Positions 38,314-48,915 of a DNA stretch of 64,000 nucleotides are shown piece by piece (position 1 is the first letter of the stretch; every line of letters begins with the position of its first letter). This stretch comes from Dryococelus australis (lineage: Eukaryota; Arthropoda; Insecta; Phasmatodea; Phasmatidae): the NCBI GenBank assembly GCA_029891345.1, contig CM056997.1:214125212-214189211 (forward strand), written 5' to 3'. The position numbers and the translations under genes were made by a program. The notes under the pieces are model-generated. The model searched no databases, was not told the origin of the DNA, and saw only the letters and a list, made by a program, of their open reading frames with translations.

Positions 38314-38790
38314 AATACTGGCCATAATTTATTCAAAATGGCTTCGATGCAGTTGCATTTCCCCCTCCCTCTTACCATTTGAGGGTGCCGGAGATGTGAA
38401 GGGATGTTCTGGTGGATGCTGTCGGATTGTTGGCTGCCAGGCTGTAGTTGCAGCGGTCGATACTTGGTTCGATGCTTGTCGGGGGTACTAAGAATTTATT
38501 TTTGCATAATTAGCAATTACATAATTACAGGCGTTGTCAGTTTGGGGGCAGGAAGTAAACTGAGGGCTGTGGGAAACAGCACATATGTACATACCCATTC
38601 TGTAATTGGTCGTTTTGGTGTTCGAGCAAGAATGACACAAGTACCATTTTAGATTTTGACACTTCGGACTCTGACGACGGAATGAGGTGTGATGCAGTTG
38701 AAGCGGAGGGAGGGGAGGTAATGCAGTTGCATAGTATTTGATTTGATTCATGCAAATAATAGAAATTCGATTAACTAATTTATATGTAAA
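38314..38790 (+). repeat. Left terminal inverted repeat of the Polinton
   Basis: Matches the reverse complement of about 53820-54270. The inner block 38630-38700 (aagaatgacacaagtaccat through ggactctgacgacggaatga) is almost identical between the two ends. The outer blocks are more diverged and the left end is slightly longer. Confidence 0.93.
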
Positions 38791-39895
38791 TGCAATAATA
38801 ATTTATTCACATACTTGCATATGTAGCAATGCATTATTACATATCACAATGAATATTTATGAGAGTCTAAATGCACACCCATCTACAAGGACAGCTTGCT
38901 TTCAACTGAGTTCCACTCTGGCAGACTGCAAGGGAAATGCATGTGATACAAGACTAAATTTATTCAAAATGGCAATGAATGCATATTTTTCTTTCCTTGC
39001 GCCTTCTCCACCCCTCCAAGTAACCCTACCACTTCCGAATGCACTTCTGTTCCCCCTGCACCTTCCCCACCCCAACACGTAGCTCTACCATTTCTGATTG
39101 CTCTTCTGACCCCCCTCCAGGTAACCCTAGGGACTTGTTGATTAATGGCTTTCACTCACTCACTCTCTCTCTCTCTCTCTCTTTCTCTCTCTTTCTCTCC
39201 ACCCCATCCCTTCAGCCCATGAGATATTTTCCTTTGATGCAATTCTGCAATCAGACCCTTGTAACATATTTCTATGGCTAACACCCACTCTCCTTAGAGG
39301 TATACCGCCACCTGCAGGGAATATATTGTGCTACATTTAGGAGGCGAGTGTCCCTTGGGAATGCACTTTTCCCCCTCTGTTTTCCCACCAACCCAAGGAG
39401 ATGCATTCTCTGTGAATGCTTATAACACATGCAGTCACATTGGTAATATATTCACACAATGAATAAATAATTAGATTAATTAAATATGGTTGTGTACCTA
39501 CATATGTAGTAATGCATTGATAGTATAATCTAAGTCTTGCAATGAATAATTAAGTGTATGTCTGGAAGTGGTAAATGTCGGATCGTAGAGATTCAGAGCT
39601 ACTATAACCCATTATTTCTTTCACACAGAATATGTTTGATGGGTTCTTGTGTGTTTGAAGTTATGACTCTTGTTAAATTATTGCATCAAATTTATTTAAT
39701 TTTTTTATTACATACTGGCTCACTCGCTATTTTCTCGAGTGTTTAATTAATTACGTGTTTACACTTTGGTTGATATAAGGCAAACAATAAATAAAACACA
39801 CAATCAGTTCGAAATAATTGTTATTAGTTGCCCCATTTTTTCCCCAACAACCACAAAAAAAATATTTACACAAATATACAGTATACACAAACATT

Positions 39896-39930
<35 letters not shown>

Positions 39931-40355
39931 ATCTGGATCATAGTTTATATTTCAATACATATATTAACCATCTTCTTAGGATAAGTATATACACTTCTCT
40001 GCTTACAATAAATATATACAGCCCTCTTCTTAGAATAAATATATACACAAATATATTCTTAGGATAAATGTATACAGAAACATCTTCTAAAATAAATATA
40101 AACACCCTTCTTCTTCTTGTATGTACAGCTTCACATTTGGGAGTGTCCCTCTCTCTTATGTCACAATTGTGAATATCCATGCTGGAGGTAGACTCTTGCA
40201 GTGGATGGTTGTCAGGTTCAGTGGATGTTGAAGCAGTAGTTTTGGTTTGGCAGATGGTATGCCTAATGTTAGGGTGGCAGATGGTATGCTTGGGCAGATG
40301 GTATGGTTGGCTGGTATTGGAAAGTAGAGTGGGAAAAAATTCATTTAGTAATGGC
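38791..40355. other. Polinton left margin, no gene recognised
   Basis: Contains C-rich degenerate repeats (around 39001-39125), a CT tract (39164-39205), a GT tract (39909-39930) and a degenerate tandem of ttcttag(g/a)ataaatatataca (39970-40100). ORFs here are built on these repeats. No Polinton gene remnant is visible between the left repeat and the polymerase stop codon. Confidence 0.6.
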
Positions 40356-43300
40356 CTAGTGCCCCCATGGCAATGTCGACACGTTGTCTGGTCCGATATA
40401 CCTTTTGTCATAATTACTTGACAATGCTACTTTTGTTACATGTTCAGTGTAAACATTGCGACTACACGAATGGACATGATATTGGGTCCCCTTCACCCTT
40501 GGATTTTTACTGGGGCAATCCACATAATCCCCGTACCAGAGATACTGCATCACATTAGGCTTTACCCCTTTCACTTTATGCACTTTCTGTTCATTCGCAA
40601 CAATGTATCCATAAAGTTTAGAATGCAGGTCTACAAAGTGTATGATGATGCGACCAGCATATTGATTCTTCATAACTCCAGTAACGCCTTGGTTCACTAT
40701 TTTGAACTTTAGCGGATTACCTAGAGCATAGTTGGAACTACCAAAATGTGCATATAAATCTGGGGTTATGCTATCATACAAATCATGGCAGTGAACTTTG
40801 TTAATGAGACTGTCGATATCATAATATAGAATATGCAAGGCCTGCTAAGGAAATTTTTAGGTCATGTAATTAATTGTAATAAAAATCATACACATACAAT
40901 TTGAACAAATTGAGAATGATAACCCCAGTGTATAAAGACTTGTTAAAGTAGCAGAGACCTTTTCCCATTTCGATCACGACTAGAGTTTCATCGAGGATTT
41001 GCCTTGCCTTGAATGTATGTCGCCTAATAAGTCCTGCCACAACAAATCTAGTGGCATACTTCAATACGACCCTGATGCCCCTTTCCGGCTCACATTCTGC
41101 AAAGTCTTTCCATAGATGGAGTTCTTCATAAACTTAAAAAACAATTTCTCGAAAGCATTCGGCGCGAGAGCATGTTTCTCAATATTTAACTCAATGTATG
41201 TAGCCATCTACACCTTCTGCTCAAAGCACAGAATGTGATGAACAGATTCGAGTTTGGCTCTGTACCTCAAGTAGTGCCTAAGTGTTTCACCATGTAAAAC
41301 ATATTTCTTCTGTAGCGCAAGAGTTAACAGTAATTTCTCAGTTTTGCCATTCGGAGGTATGGCAGATTCTGGGACAATTGATAGATCAGATAGGGCATCA
41401 TGACATTTTTCTGAAAATTACAAATACACTTCTGCGAAAAATGATGTATCCCCATCATTGTCAGTGTTGGCGAAAATACATCTGACTCCACCCAATTAAA
41501 GTTCCCAATATGCAGCTTGCATCTTATTGTATGATTGTATGGGCCATTCATATCGAGATAAACAGAGTAATTCTCTGTCACATTGGGATTATACTGTTCA
41601 CCCATATAAATGTTGTTGTCTTCTGCATGCCTTTTTGAATCTTGTGAAATACTACTCCTGACCTCTCCTTCAACAAAAAGGTACATGTCTCGGTTCGTGA
41701 CCAACTCCAGCCGCACACCTGTTTTAAGCAAAAGACAATCCCTTGAGAGACAGGGAGCTGTCACATACATGGTGGGGTCAAGACCATATCCTGTCAAACA
41801 TACAGTTCTGAAATTCTCAAACATATCCGCCAACAAACACGTGTCCACATGTAAATACTGAATTGCGTACTCTAGAAAATTCTGACAATGGAACACATTC
41901 CATATGGATTGAGAATGATCATAATCTGCATCGCTAATGCCATCGCCTTTCATTACATAATGAAATGTGTCCTTGGGTGGGAGTGAGTTATGGTTCAGAT
42001 ATTTCATAGACTTAACAAAATCATAAGGAAATACTCCCTTTCTTTGAGCCAAAACAAATTGTGTGTTATCTAGAAAGTGTGAGCATGTGATACTCATCTT
42101 TGAAGTCATCAGATTTCCTGCCAATGTTTCCAGAGATGCACTCATAAAATTAAAATAATCGAAGAAGTGCAATTGCACAGTTCGCATAACTCCTATAAAA
42201 CGTCTCCCATGGTGAATGTGCTTGGTAATGGATTTGTATTTCTCCAAGGTGGTTACAATCACCTTGATATTTGATAACGCCTGGATTTTCAATTACTGCA
42301 ATTCCCTCTGGCTGTATGATAATACCCAGATTTCCTATTACTATGGTTCCATCGGGCTGTGTGATATGTCTTGGAGCCAATGGCTTCACAAGAAAGTGGG
42401 CATCATAATTCTTCAGATTATGTATTACAGCAACAAGTTTGTTCTTTTTCAGCCTGAACAACAAATTGCATTAATTATGTGCACATCCTGTAACTTCGCT
42501 CATCAAAAGGTCATAGTCAACCACAAGAACTTTGCAGAGCTCTTTTTTACAGGTATGACAACATTGTTTGAGCTGTCAACCTAGCTTTGTCAGCTGTTGT
42601 CAACAGCTTCATTGTAATGGTTTTGCTGTATATGTCTGCAACATAATTTGTCAATTCGACCAATTTATCAACCATCTTATACATCCAATCTTCACCTACA
42701 AACTCATGATACTGTTACAAACTTGGATCATAAGAGTACATGAGCAGAATGCTACAAGCATATGGTAGATGTAGGTTAGTGGTTGTTGTGCTGCTACTGT
42801 AATTATGTGAAAAGCAAGTGCGCATAGGTCTCAGATAAGCTTCGGTATCACAGTACACAATAAAACCAATTCTTTCCTGTTTATCAATAGTCATGAATTT
42901 CATGTATTTGTTTTCCTCAGCCGGGAAAGTACGCCTTACAGCATCGTGTTGGTACAAATCATTATGTTTTGCGAGTTTCTCCTCTGTTCTAAAATACTGG
43001 AGACATCGCTCACAAACAATTTTTTTGTGTCCATCCTTACTCAGCTGACTGTTAAGTCATCAAACAATTCATCAATAGTATCACCATTTCTGTCTACTAC
43101 AGAGTAGACATTAAAGACAGAGTAGGCAATATCATTGAGCTGCTCGAATTGTCTGATCTCATGTAACATTACAGAAGTCGACAATCTGTAAACATGGTTT
43201 ATGATAGGAAGTAAATTCGCTAGAATGAAGTACAGGAAGCACTGATCTCCTGAGCACTGCACATTTATGCAAGCTTTCGTATCGACAATGAATTTGGGAA

Positions 43301-43934
43301 GCTTTATATGAGAAGCACATACAGTGAATGGTCTGTATTGCGAAATGTGAACATCCATTTGCAATATCAGTTCCATCCCCCCCGCCACTACCTCTCGCAC
43401 AAAACACACTAATATTCGTAGTAAGAGGAGGGACAATGTTTTTCTCACAAAAATATCGTCAACATCTGATTAATGGAGGATGGGAGTGGCTTTACTCGAA
43501 AAATGGAATTTCTCTGTAATGTTTTCCTCAGCAGGAGTGTTTTTGAAAAATTTGATTGCTACAAAGACGTAAATTTTGAAAGGCATTTGTGCCATGGATA
43601 TTATGTTCAAAACTAATACCTTGCATCTTTGAAAGAAAACATCAACGATTGCATCTGTCTCTAATTTATCATTATGTATTCGCACATCCACTATTATATG
43701 TCCAAACGCTGTATCCAAAAATACATGGCAAGTCTTGGACCAAAGATATGTCGGACAACAAGGTATCAGTATCTGAATAAAATTCAGTTTCAGTTGCATA
43801 AGGATAACTATCTGAAATTGACAATTCCAAATTATAAGAGCTTTTTGTTCCAGAGACAATGCACCTATGCTTTGCAATAGGGATCCTGTCATCCTTAATG
43901 TAACTCTACTCACCAATACCAGCAACCAACCCAC
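40356..43934 (-). pseudogene. Protein-primed DNA polymerase B (Polinton pPolB), decayed
   Basis: About 1,190 codons, the usual size for the family, ending at a natural stop (40356-40358) after TLPWGH. Read leftward, the order is: N-terminal domain (43934-43050); a C..C zinc-finger-like box CERCLQYF; exonuclease motif I YCDTEAYL (about 42855-42835); exonuclease II HNLKNYDAHF (about 42420); YLHVDTCLLADMFENFR (about 41850); polymerase motif A region YLDMNGPY (about 41560), where the usual residues after the aspartate are altered; motif B FKFMKNSIYGKT (about 41125); and motif C YYDIDSL (about 40830), with both aspartates kept and the middle residue changed. In-frame stops lie near 43470, 43041, 42468, 41209 and 40870, and frameshifts near 43025, 42285 and 41325. 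Role in intact relatives: genome replication from a protein primer. Confidence 0.95.
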
Positions 43935-44956
43935 TAGGTAAACTCAGGAACTGAAACAAAAGAGAAATATATATATATAGCTACATGAAACAACATAGAA
44001 AAAATTTATATACTTTTACAACAGAGGAATGCCTGAAAAACAATGTAAACTACCTAAAAAACAGAAAAAGTTTGTGGATGTGTGTGCTTGAAGCTAGCAC
44101 ATTAAGCAAACCTACCAATTTAAGCAAATGCCTATACATTTAGTGAGTCTGTTATGCTAACTCAGAACCCCATTAAGAAACCTCACACATATCGAATTAA
44201 TAACCTTTGAAACAGCACACAATTTTAAAACCTGTATCTAATCAATTTGTTTCATGAGGGGGTTCGAAACCCTACCAGGGGCACTTCACAACCTATGCCC
44301 TAAACAACTGTGCTACTGATGAGCCCCCGATATGAGCCTGTTTAAATATTGTATTTGAAAAAGTTACAACCAGTCCCATCAAGTTAAAAGAAGTATGTCC
44401 TTACTTTCAAAATCCTTTGTGTGGTGATATAATGACCGGTTCTGACAGACAGTTGTAGGTTAAAGTACCAGTAAACCAAACTCGCAACAACTGGTAGTAA
44501 TGTGACAGCATATTGCAGAGACTGTAGATGTTGAGGCTACAATGACCAGAGATAGAATGAGCTCTAACCCAACCTTCCAGCATGGTGGTTGGAGGCAGAC
44601 TGATGGAGTTGTGGAAGTGAAGCCTCCATTTATAACCCTCCACCTGACCTCACTTCAGAAAAGTTGTGTATCTACCTCCAGACTTCGCACAATACAGTAT
44701 AGTTATATTAAAGCCTTAATGTCCTTATTTGCTACCCAAGTAACCCGAGATCTTGGAAACCTTTTCCGTTGCACTAAACTCTTATGTTTTCCACAAGTAA
44801 TAATTTTATCAAACAAGTATATATCTGGTGAATTTTGTTTATGTAATTCATGTTCATAGAATCCACCAGCGATTGGTTCATCATAGCTTTCAAGGTACTA
44901 AACTCTGGAAGAAAAATATCTAACTGATATAATTTGAAATATTTCATATGACCTAT
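43935..44956. other. Polinton spacer between polymerase and integrase
   Basis: No Polinton gene remnant is recognised here. A tRNA-like segment at 44256-44332 is listed separately. A patch at 44540-44640 has ORFs on both strands and no recognisable family. Confidence 0.5.
44256..44332 (-). mobile_element. tRNA-like SINE head or tRNA pseudogene
   Basis: On the minus strand gggggctcatcagtagcaca then gttgtttagggcat resembles an A box, and gggtttcgaaccccct resembles a B box, at tRNA-like spacing. The 5' and 3' arms do not pair as a proper acceptor stem and the interior is irregular, so I treat it as a tRNA-derived SINE head or decayed tRNA inserted in the Polinton. Confidence 0.4.
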
Positions 44957-45525
44957 TTACAGTATATTTATTTCAAACGTAGCTTTGACTTTAGAAATAC
45001 AAACATTTTGGACAACTTCGAACTTTGATTTTCCCTCATCAATGACTTTAGGATTGTCATATACTGTAGTTAATAAATCATTATTGTTCACATCGATATA
45101 AACCATCTTTATTGTTCTGTGAAACATAGCATTGTAAAAGTTTATCACCTTAGGAAAAATATCCAGCCAATTATAAGTACCCCAAGATGTTAAATATCTG
45201 TGCATTAGATGTTTTAAACTCTTATTGAAAGCTTCAAACACAGCACATTTGATTCCAGAATAAGTGACATAATGGTTGATGCCTTAAATTGTCATTAATG
45301 TTTTGAAAGTATGGATTAAAGAATTCCGTTCCTTGGTCCATGTAAAGGTGAATAGGTACCGTTTCTTTAAAATTCTAGACAATTCTTTAGCAACTTGTTT
45401 CCCACTTCTATTCTTTACTTCAAAAAGGTAATTTAAACAATTAGTAATAAATTTCCTTCTAGGATAATAAATTCCTGTGGGAACATGTAATTCAGTGGCA
45501 AGGTTGTTGAACTTCATGTACATTT
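44957..45525 (-). pseudogene. Polinton integrase (retroviral-type DDE), decayed
   Basis: The 5' part (from 45523) has ELHVPTGIYYPRRKF, then KNRSGKQVAKELSRIL. After a frameshift comes the second catalytic aspartate in MDQGTEFFNPYF (Asp codon 45336-45338). After another shift comes the catalytic glutamate in FEAFNKSLKHLMHRYL (Glu codon 45233-45235), about 34-35 codons away, the usual spacing. FPKVINFYNAMFHRTIKM and a C-terminal region follow to 44957. The segment that should hold the first catalytic aspartate, between PRRKF and the KNRSGK block, is too short and I cannot find it, which suggests an internal deletion. In intact relatives the enzyme inserts the element and makes 6-base target duplications. 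Confidence 0.85.
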
Positions 45526-45723
45526 AGGAATAGATATGCTATCCTTGGTCAGCTCCTCTATAATTGAGATATTTTCATTAGTACGTGAGTTATTGCTCGC
45601 CTGTTTTGAGGCTATAAGTGATTTTAAATGACTCACTAATTCATCCAGGTTGTCCCAAAATATGTGTGAAATATCATCGACAACTTCATCTTTAAATATT
45701 CCACTACCAACAATTTCCCTCAA
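45514..45723 (-). CDS. Small Polinton ORF upstream of integrase
   Basis: An open frame of 69 codons contains LVSHLKSLIASKQASNN then TNENISIIEELTKDSI. I recall similar short leucine-rich segments in insect Polinton-associated proteins but know no function. It overlaps the start of the integrase remnant by a few bases in the same direction. It could be a separate small protein or the C-terminal piece of a longer broken gene that continues rightward. Confidence 0.5.
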   Translation of the reverse strand: MREIVGSGIFKDEVVDDISHIFWDNLDELVSHLKSLIASKQASNNSRTNENISIIEELTKDSISIPKCT

Positions 45724-46418
45724 TAAAAGATCTTCATAATTACTGCTTCAGTGATAATGTGAGTTTGTATGACTTATAAGCTCCTTATATTTATCAGAGT
45801 CAGAATACCCAGTCAGAATACCCAGTTGGGAATTTTTTAAATAATAATTAAAACAGTTCTTTACTTACATCTACCACATTTATGCCTATTTGAATCTTGT
45901 TTTCAGGTAAAAAATTAACAATTGAATCCCAAAGAAAACATTTTTTTTGTGCTGATATACATCCAATGTTGTGTTGCGAGCTGCCGACGTACTTTTCAAA
46001 GCTAAATATTTATGAGTTAATTGTGAAAGTTCAACATTTTCAGGTTTTTAAGTCTCCAAAGATGGTCCAATGTTAATTTCAGGTGGTGTGTCCATATACA
46101 AATGTTCCCTGTATAGCTTCCAATTTGCTTGCAACAGAACGAAATACTTGTTCATTGAAAACATCATGATCTATTTGTGCTCACTTAGCTAGTAAATACT
46201 TATCCTTACCAGCACTTATGACAGTGTTGTATATCCGACATCCTAGCAGACATTATGTATACATACCCCACTATTTATATAACCTATAGTGTTGGTTTCC
46301 TACTTGCAGCATTACTGCAATTAGGATGTTCCTTTTCAATTTTATTTAAACCCCATCTAATTCATTTTTAATGTGCATTTGCACATCATTAAATACAATT
46401 CTTGTATTGATTTTGAAT
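45724..46418 (-). pseudogene. Degenerate coding stretch, unidentified
   Basis: On the minus strand, short open runs in different frames keep a protein-like look, for example IDHDVFNEQVFRSVASKLEA near 46170-46110 and ENVELSQLTHKYLALKSTSA near 46040-45980, separated by stops. They are probably remnants of one Polinton accessory gene lying between the small ORF and the ORF at 46419. I do not recognise it. Confidence 0.35.
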
Positions 46419-46730
46419 TTATGTAAGGTGTGCTGAAAGAAGTTTGTTTACCATAATGTTGAAGTAATTAGTTAATCCATCTAAATGTTCATCTATTCTA
46501 ATTCCGATACTCTGGAACTCATTCAGAATATCAGTTAAAATGTTCGAAATCACACTCATGTTCTTATAAACATTATCAGTCCCTTCATTTAACTTTACTA
46601 ACTTTGCTCGCATATAAGATGTTTGTGACTTAAATACTTCTAATATAACACTGTGAAAGTTTTCAACAAATAGCTTATTTGCTTCATCCTTTATTGGCAC
46701 ACCAACATCATGGAAAAAAAACCACCTCAT
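46419..46730 (-). CDS. Unidentified Polinton ORF
   Basis: A 103-codon frame begins MRWFFFHDVGVPIKDEANKL and has a helical, possibly coiled-coil middle with regular hydrophobic spacing (VISNILTDILNEFQSIGIRI). It is in line with the other minus-strand genes, between the ATPase and the integrase block. It has no motif I recognise. The first codons lie directly after a stop, so the true start may be lost. Confidence 0.4.
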   Translation of the reverse strand: MRWFFFHDVGVPIKDEANKLFVENFHSVILEVFKSQTSYMRAKLVKLNEGTDNVYKNMSVISNILTDILNEFQSIGIRIDEHLDGLTNYFNIMVNKLLSAHLT

Positions 46731-46796
46731 ACGTTCTGCTTAAAAACATATTTTAACCTTGTCTTATACCACTATGTCCAAACTTTGAGATACTAA

Positions 46797-47476
46797 TTAT
46801 TCATCTGGTAATATCAAAATGTTAAAAACCCAATGATATCTACCATTATATAGTGGAAGTTTGGGAATAATTACTAGGAAACCATACTTTTGTTTCCAGC
46901 AATAGAAACCAATTAATTTTAACTTTGTAAATGTCATATTGCCCAAAACATGGTCATTGTAAATGTGTTGTAGGTTTAAATTGTCCATTTTGAATACAAT
47001 TAAAAAGTTTGCATTGTCGGACAAATTGTGTTTTGGAATTCGAGTGTAACTTTTCAACAGATAAAACAATTTACATTTGAATGTCTCCCGAAACTAAAAT
47101 ATTTCTGAATTTCGACCTATGCTTCACTCCACACATCCTCAAATATAAATATTGAATTAGGTAAAGCATCACTTGGACATATAATGTCGTCTTTACTGCT
47201 AAAAGGGAAATATTGCATTCTGTCAATTGACGACAAAATACTTGCTAAACACTGATATTTGTCTTGATGCATTGTTTTAGAAAACACATACACATTTTCA
47301 AACTCATTTGGATGATCTAATAGTGACACAATGACACATGTCTATCCATACAATGATGGGCCACTTATTATACAACGTATGTTTGAGGGATAAAGTGTAC
47401 TGTGTTTCTGTTCAATTAAATTTTTGTACTTCACTGTATTTATGGGTAGTTGCATACTTTGCATTATAACCTTCAT
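46797..47476 (-). pseudogene. Polinton DNA-packaging ATPase (FtsK/HerA, A32-like), inactivated
   Basis: An ATG at 47476 starts a frame of normal family layout, about 225 codons. The Walker A region reads GPSLYG, then a TAG stop (47342-47344) exactly where the invariant lysine belongs, then TCVIVSLL. FENVYVFSKTMHQDKYQCL follows, then the Walker B region SIFIFEDV (about 47145). A second TAG lies at 47117-47119, then a one-base deletion near 47070-47073. The C-terminal part IPKHNLSDNANFLIVFKMDN and HIYNDHVLGNMTF to YGFLVIIPK is well preserved to 46800. In intact relatives it pumps the genome into capsids. The clean alignment apart from three lesions indicates moderate age. Confidence 0.93.
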
Positions 47477-48027
47477 TGTGATCAAAATTATTACATTGTG
47501 TAACAAAAAATTACATAAGCATCTTTATTTATAGGTTCGCATTCAGTTGTTATTTATGTCTCATTTATGTTTTTGTAGTTTTGTGCATTTATGTGTGGTT
47601 TGCTCATTTTGTTTCACTACCTTCATTGTGCCCAAAACCATTACAAATAGACACCAAAAACTACATAACCACCTTTATTTATAGATTCGCATTCAGTTAG
47701 TTATATCTCAATTACATTTAGGCACTTTGGTGCATTTATATGTAGTAGTACATTTTGTTTCACTACCTTCATTGTATGCAAAACTGTTACATATTGATGT
47801 AAAATGTATATATACATCTATTTATATAGGTCTGTATCCAGTTTAATATTATTTCATGTACTAAATGCATAAAAAAGGGCAAAGGAGTTTTAAACACATC
47901 GATAAATTAACTACCATTGAGTTACATTTGCCAAAATATAGCTATTGTGGTCCGGGAACAAAACTTACAAAAATATTGGCATATAATGACCAGGGAATAA
48001 ATGCATTAGATAAAATGTGTCAGTAAG
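47470..48027. promoter_or_regulatory. Divergent intergenic spacer with three tandem copies of about 148 bases
   Basis: Copies begin at 47471, 47621 and 47767 with ccttcattgt, each followed by attaca(t/a), an aaaa(a/c)tacata string, ctttatttatag(g/a)ttcgcattcagtt and, before the next copy, catttat(g/a)tgtgg and cattttgtttcactac. The spacer separates the leftward ATPase from the rightward capsid block. The ATPase start codon lies inside the first copy. A shared divergent promoter is my inference. Confidence 0.7.
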
Positions 48028-48424
48028 ATGACATTGTGTATTCTGAAACAAATAATTAAAAAAAAGGAACATATTGCAGAAACTATATTGGCTAATAAAG
48101 CAGCAAGTATTAGGAAGAACCCATCTACATCCACAGGAAAAAAGTTAGGGGCTTGGGTTATGGACAAGGTAATGTGCACAAAAGTGAAAAGAGGTAAGGG
48201 AGTTGGCAAGTCAAAATTGAAATCAAAACACAAAGGGAAGAAGAAAGGCGGTGTATTACCATGTATATTTCGAGCACTCCCAGCCTTTGGATCACTCCTG
48301 GGTGGTGCTTCTGCAATTAGTAGAGCACTTAAATCAAGTGGAAGGGAATGTTTCTTGAACCATATATAATGTTGGCATTGGACAAAAAAACTCCAAACAA
48401 AGGAAGAAGAGTAGAAAGTCTTAA
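48028..48424 (+). pseudogene. pX-like basic minor virion protein of Polintons, frameshifted
   Basis: An ATG at 48028 opens a lysine-rich frame (VKRGKGVGKSKLKSKHKGKK) followed by a hydrophobic glycine-rich block, GGVLPCIFRALPAFGSLLGG. That order of basic stretch then small hydrophobic GG segment resembles the adenovirus pX-like proteins encoded just before the protease in insect Polintons. The frame as seen ends at 48369. A shifted frame continues to a stop at 48424 with a basic tail (NVGIGQKNSKQRKKSRKS), suggesting a frameshift near 48362. It abuts the protease. The function in intact relatives is inferred: DNA or core binding. Confidence 0.65.
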
Positions 48425-48846
48425 ATAAACTTCCAAAACCTGCACTCACAGACAGATACATTATTGTATTTGTAGAGAACCGTAAGGTTCCATACTTTCA
48501 CAGGGTTTTCATGAGAGATGATTTACTGACAATACCATGCATTCATGAATATATGGCAGTTAATTGGGTTGCAATAATTAAAAATGGACATAATGTAGTT
48601 TATTACGACAGTTTTGGTGACTTAAGACCCTTGATTGAAATACACAACTATGTAAAGACTGTGCAATTAGAGTACACTTGTGAAACAGAACAGTCACACA
48701 ACATGTATAATTGTGGACACTTGTGTTTAAGGTTTTTGAGTATAAATAAGTTATGCATGTACACAAGTACACAAAAGCATAACCATAATAGTAAACATGT
48801 TAGTAAAGTGTTAATTACATTGATTGTAAGTGGTAATTCCTTGTAA
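48421..48846 (+). pseudogene. Adenovirus-type cysteine protease of Polinton, catalytic histidine lost
   Basis: The coding frame is open from about 48421 to a stop at 48844-48846 (LPKPALT, then VPYFHRVFMRDD). In intact relatives the protease matures capsid proteins. The block before the catalytic histidine is shortened, and the histidine itself is asparagine: AVNWVAIIKNG, Asn codon 48562-48564. The acidic residue is kept in YYDSFGD (Asp codon 48607-48609), and the cysteine is kept in YNCGHLCLRFL (Cys codon 48712-48714) with a glutamine seven residues earlier. An ATG at 48511 exists, but upstream residues belong to the family, so I start earlier; no initiator is visible because a TAG stands at 48412-48414. 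The C-terminal 35 residues resemble nothing. Confidence 0.9.
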
Positions 48847-48915
48847 CTGTGCTCAGTTTATTTTCCACAATTGAATTTAGATAGCGACTGGCAAATCTGA
48901 TTTATTTAATTTGAA

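Noticed and set aside
44256-44332. Functional tRNA gene
   Set aside because: Acceptor-stem pairing is poor and the arms are irregular; more likely a SINE head.
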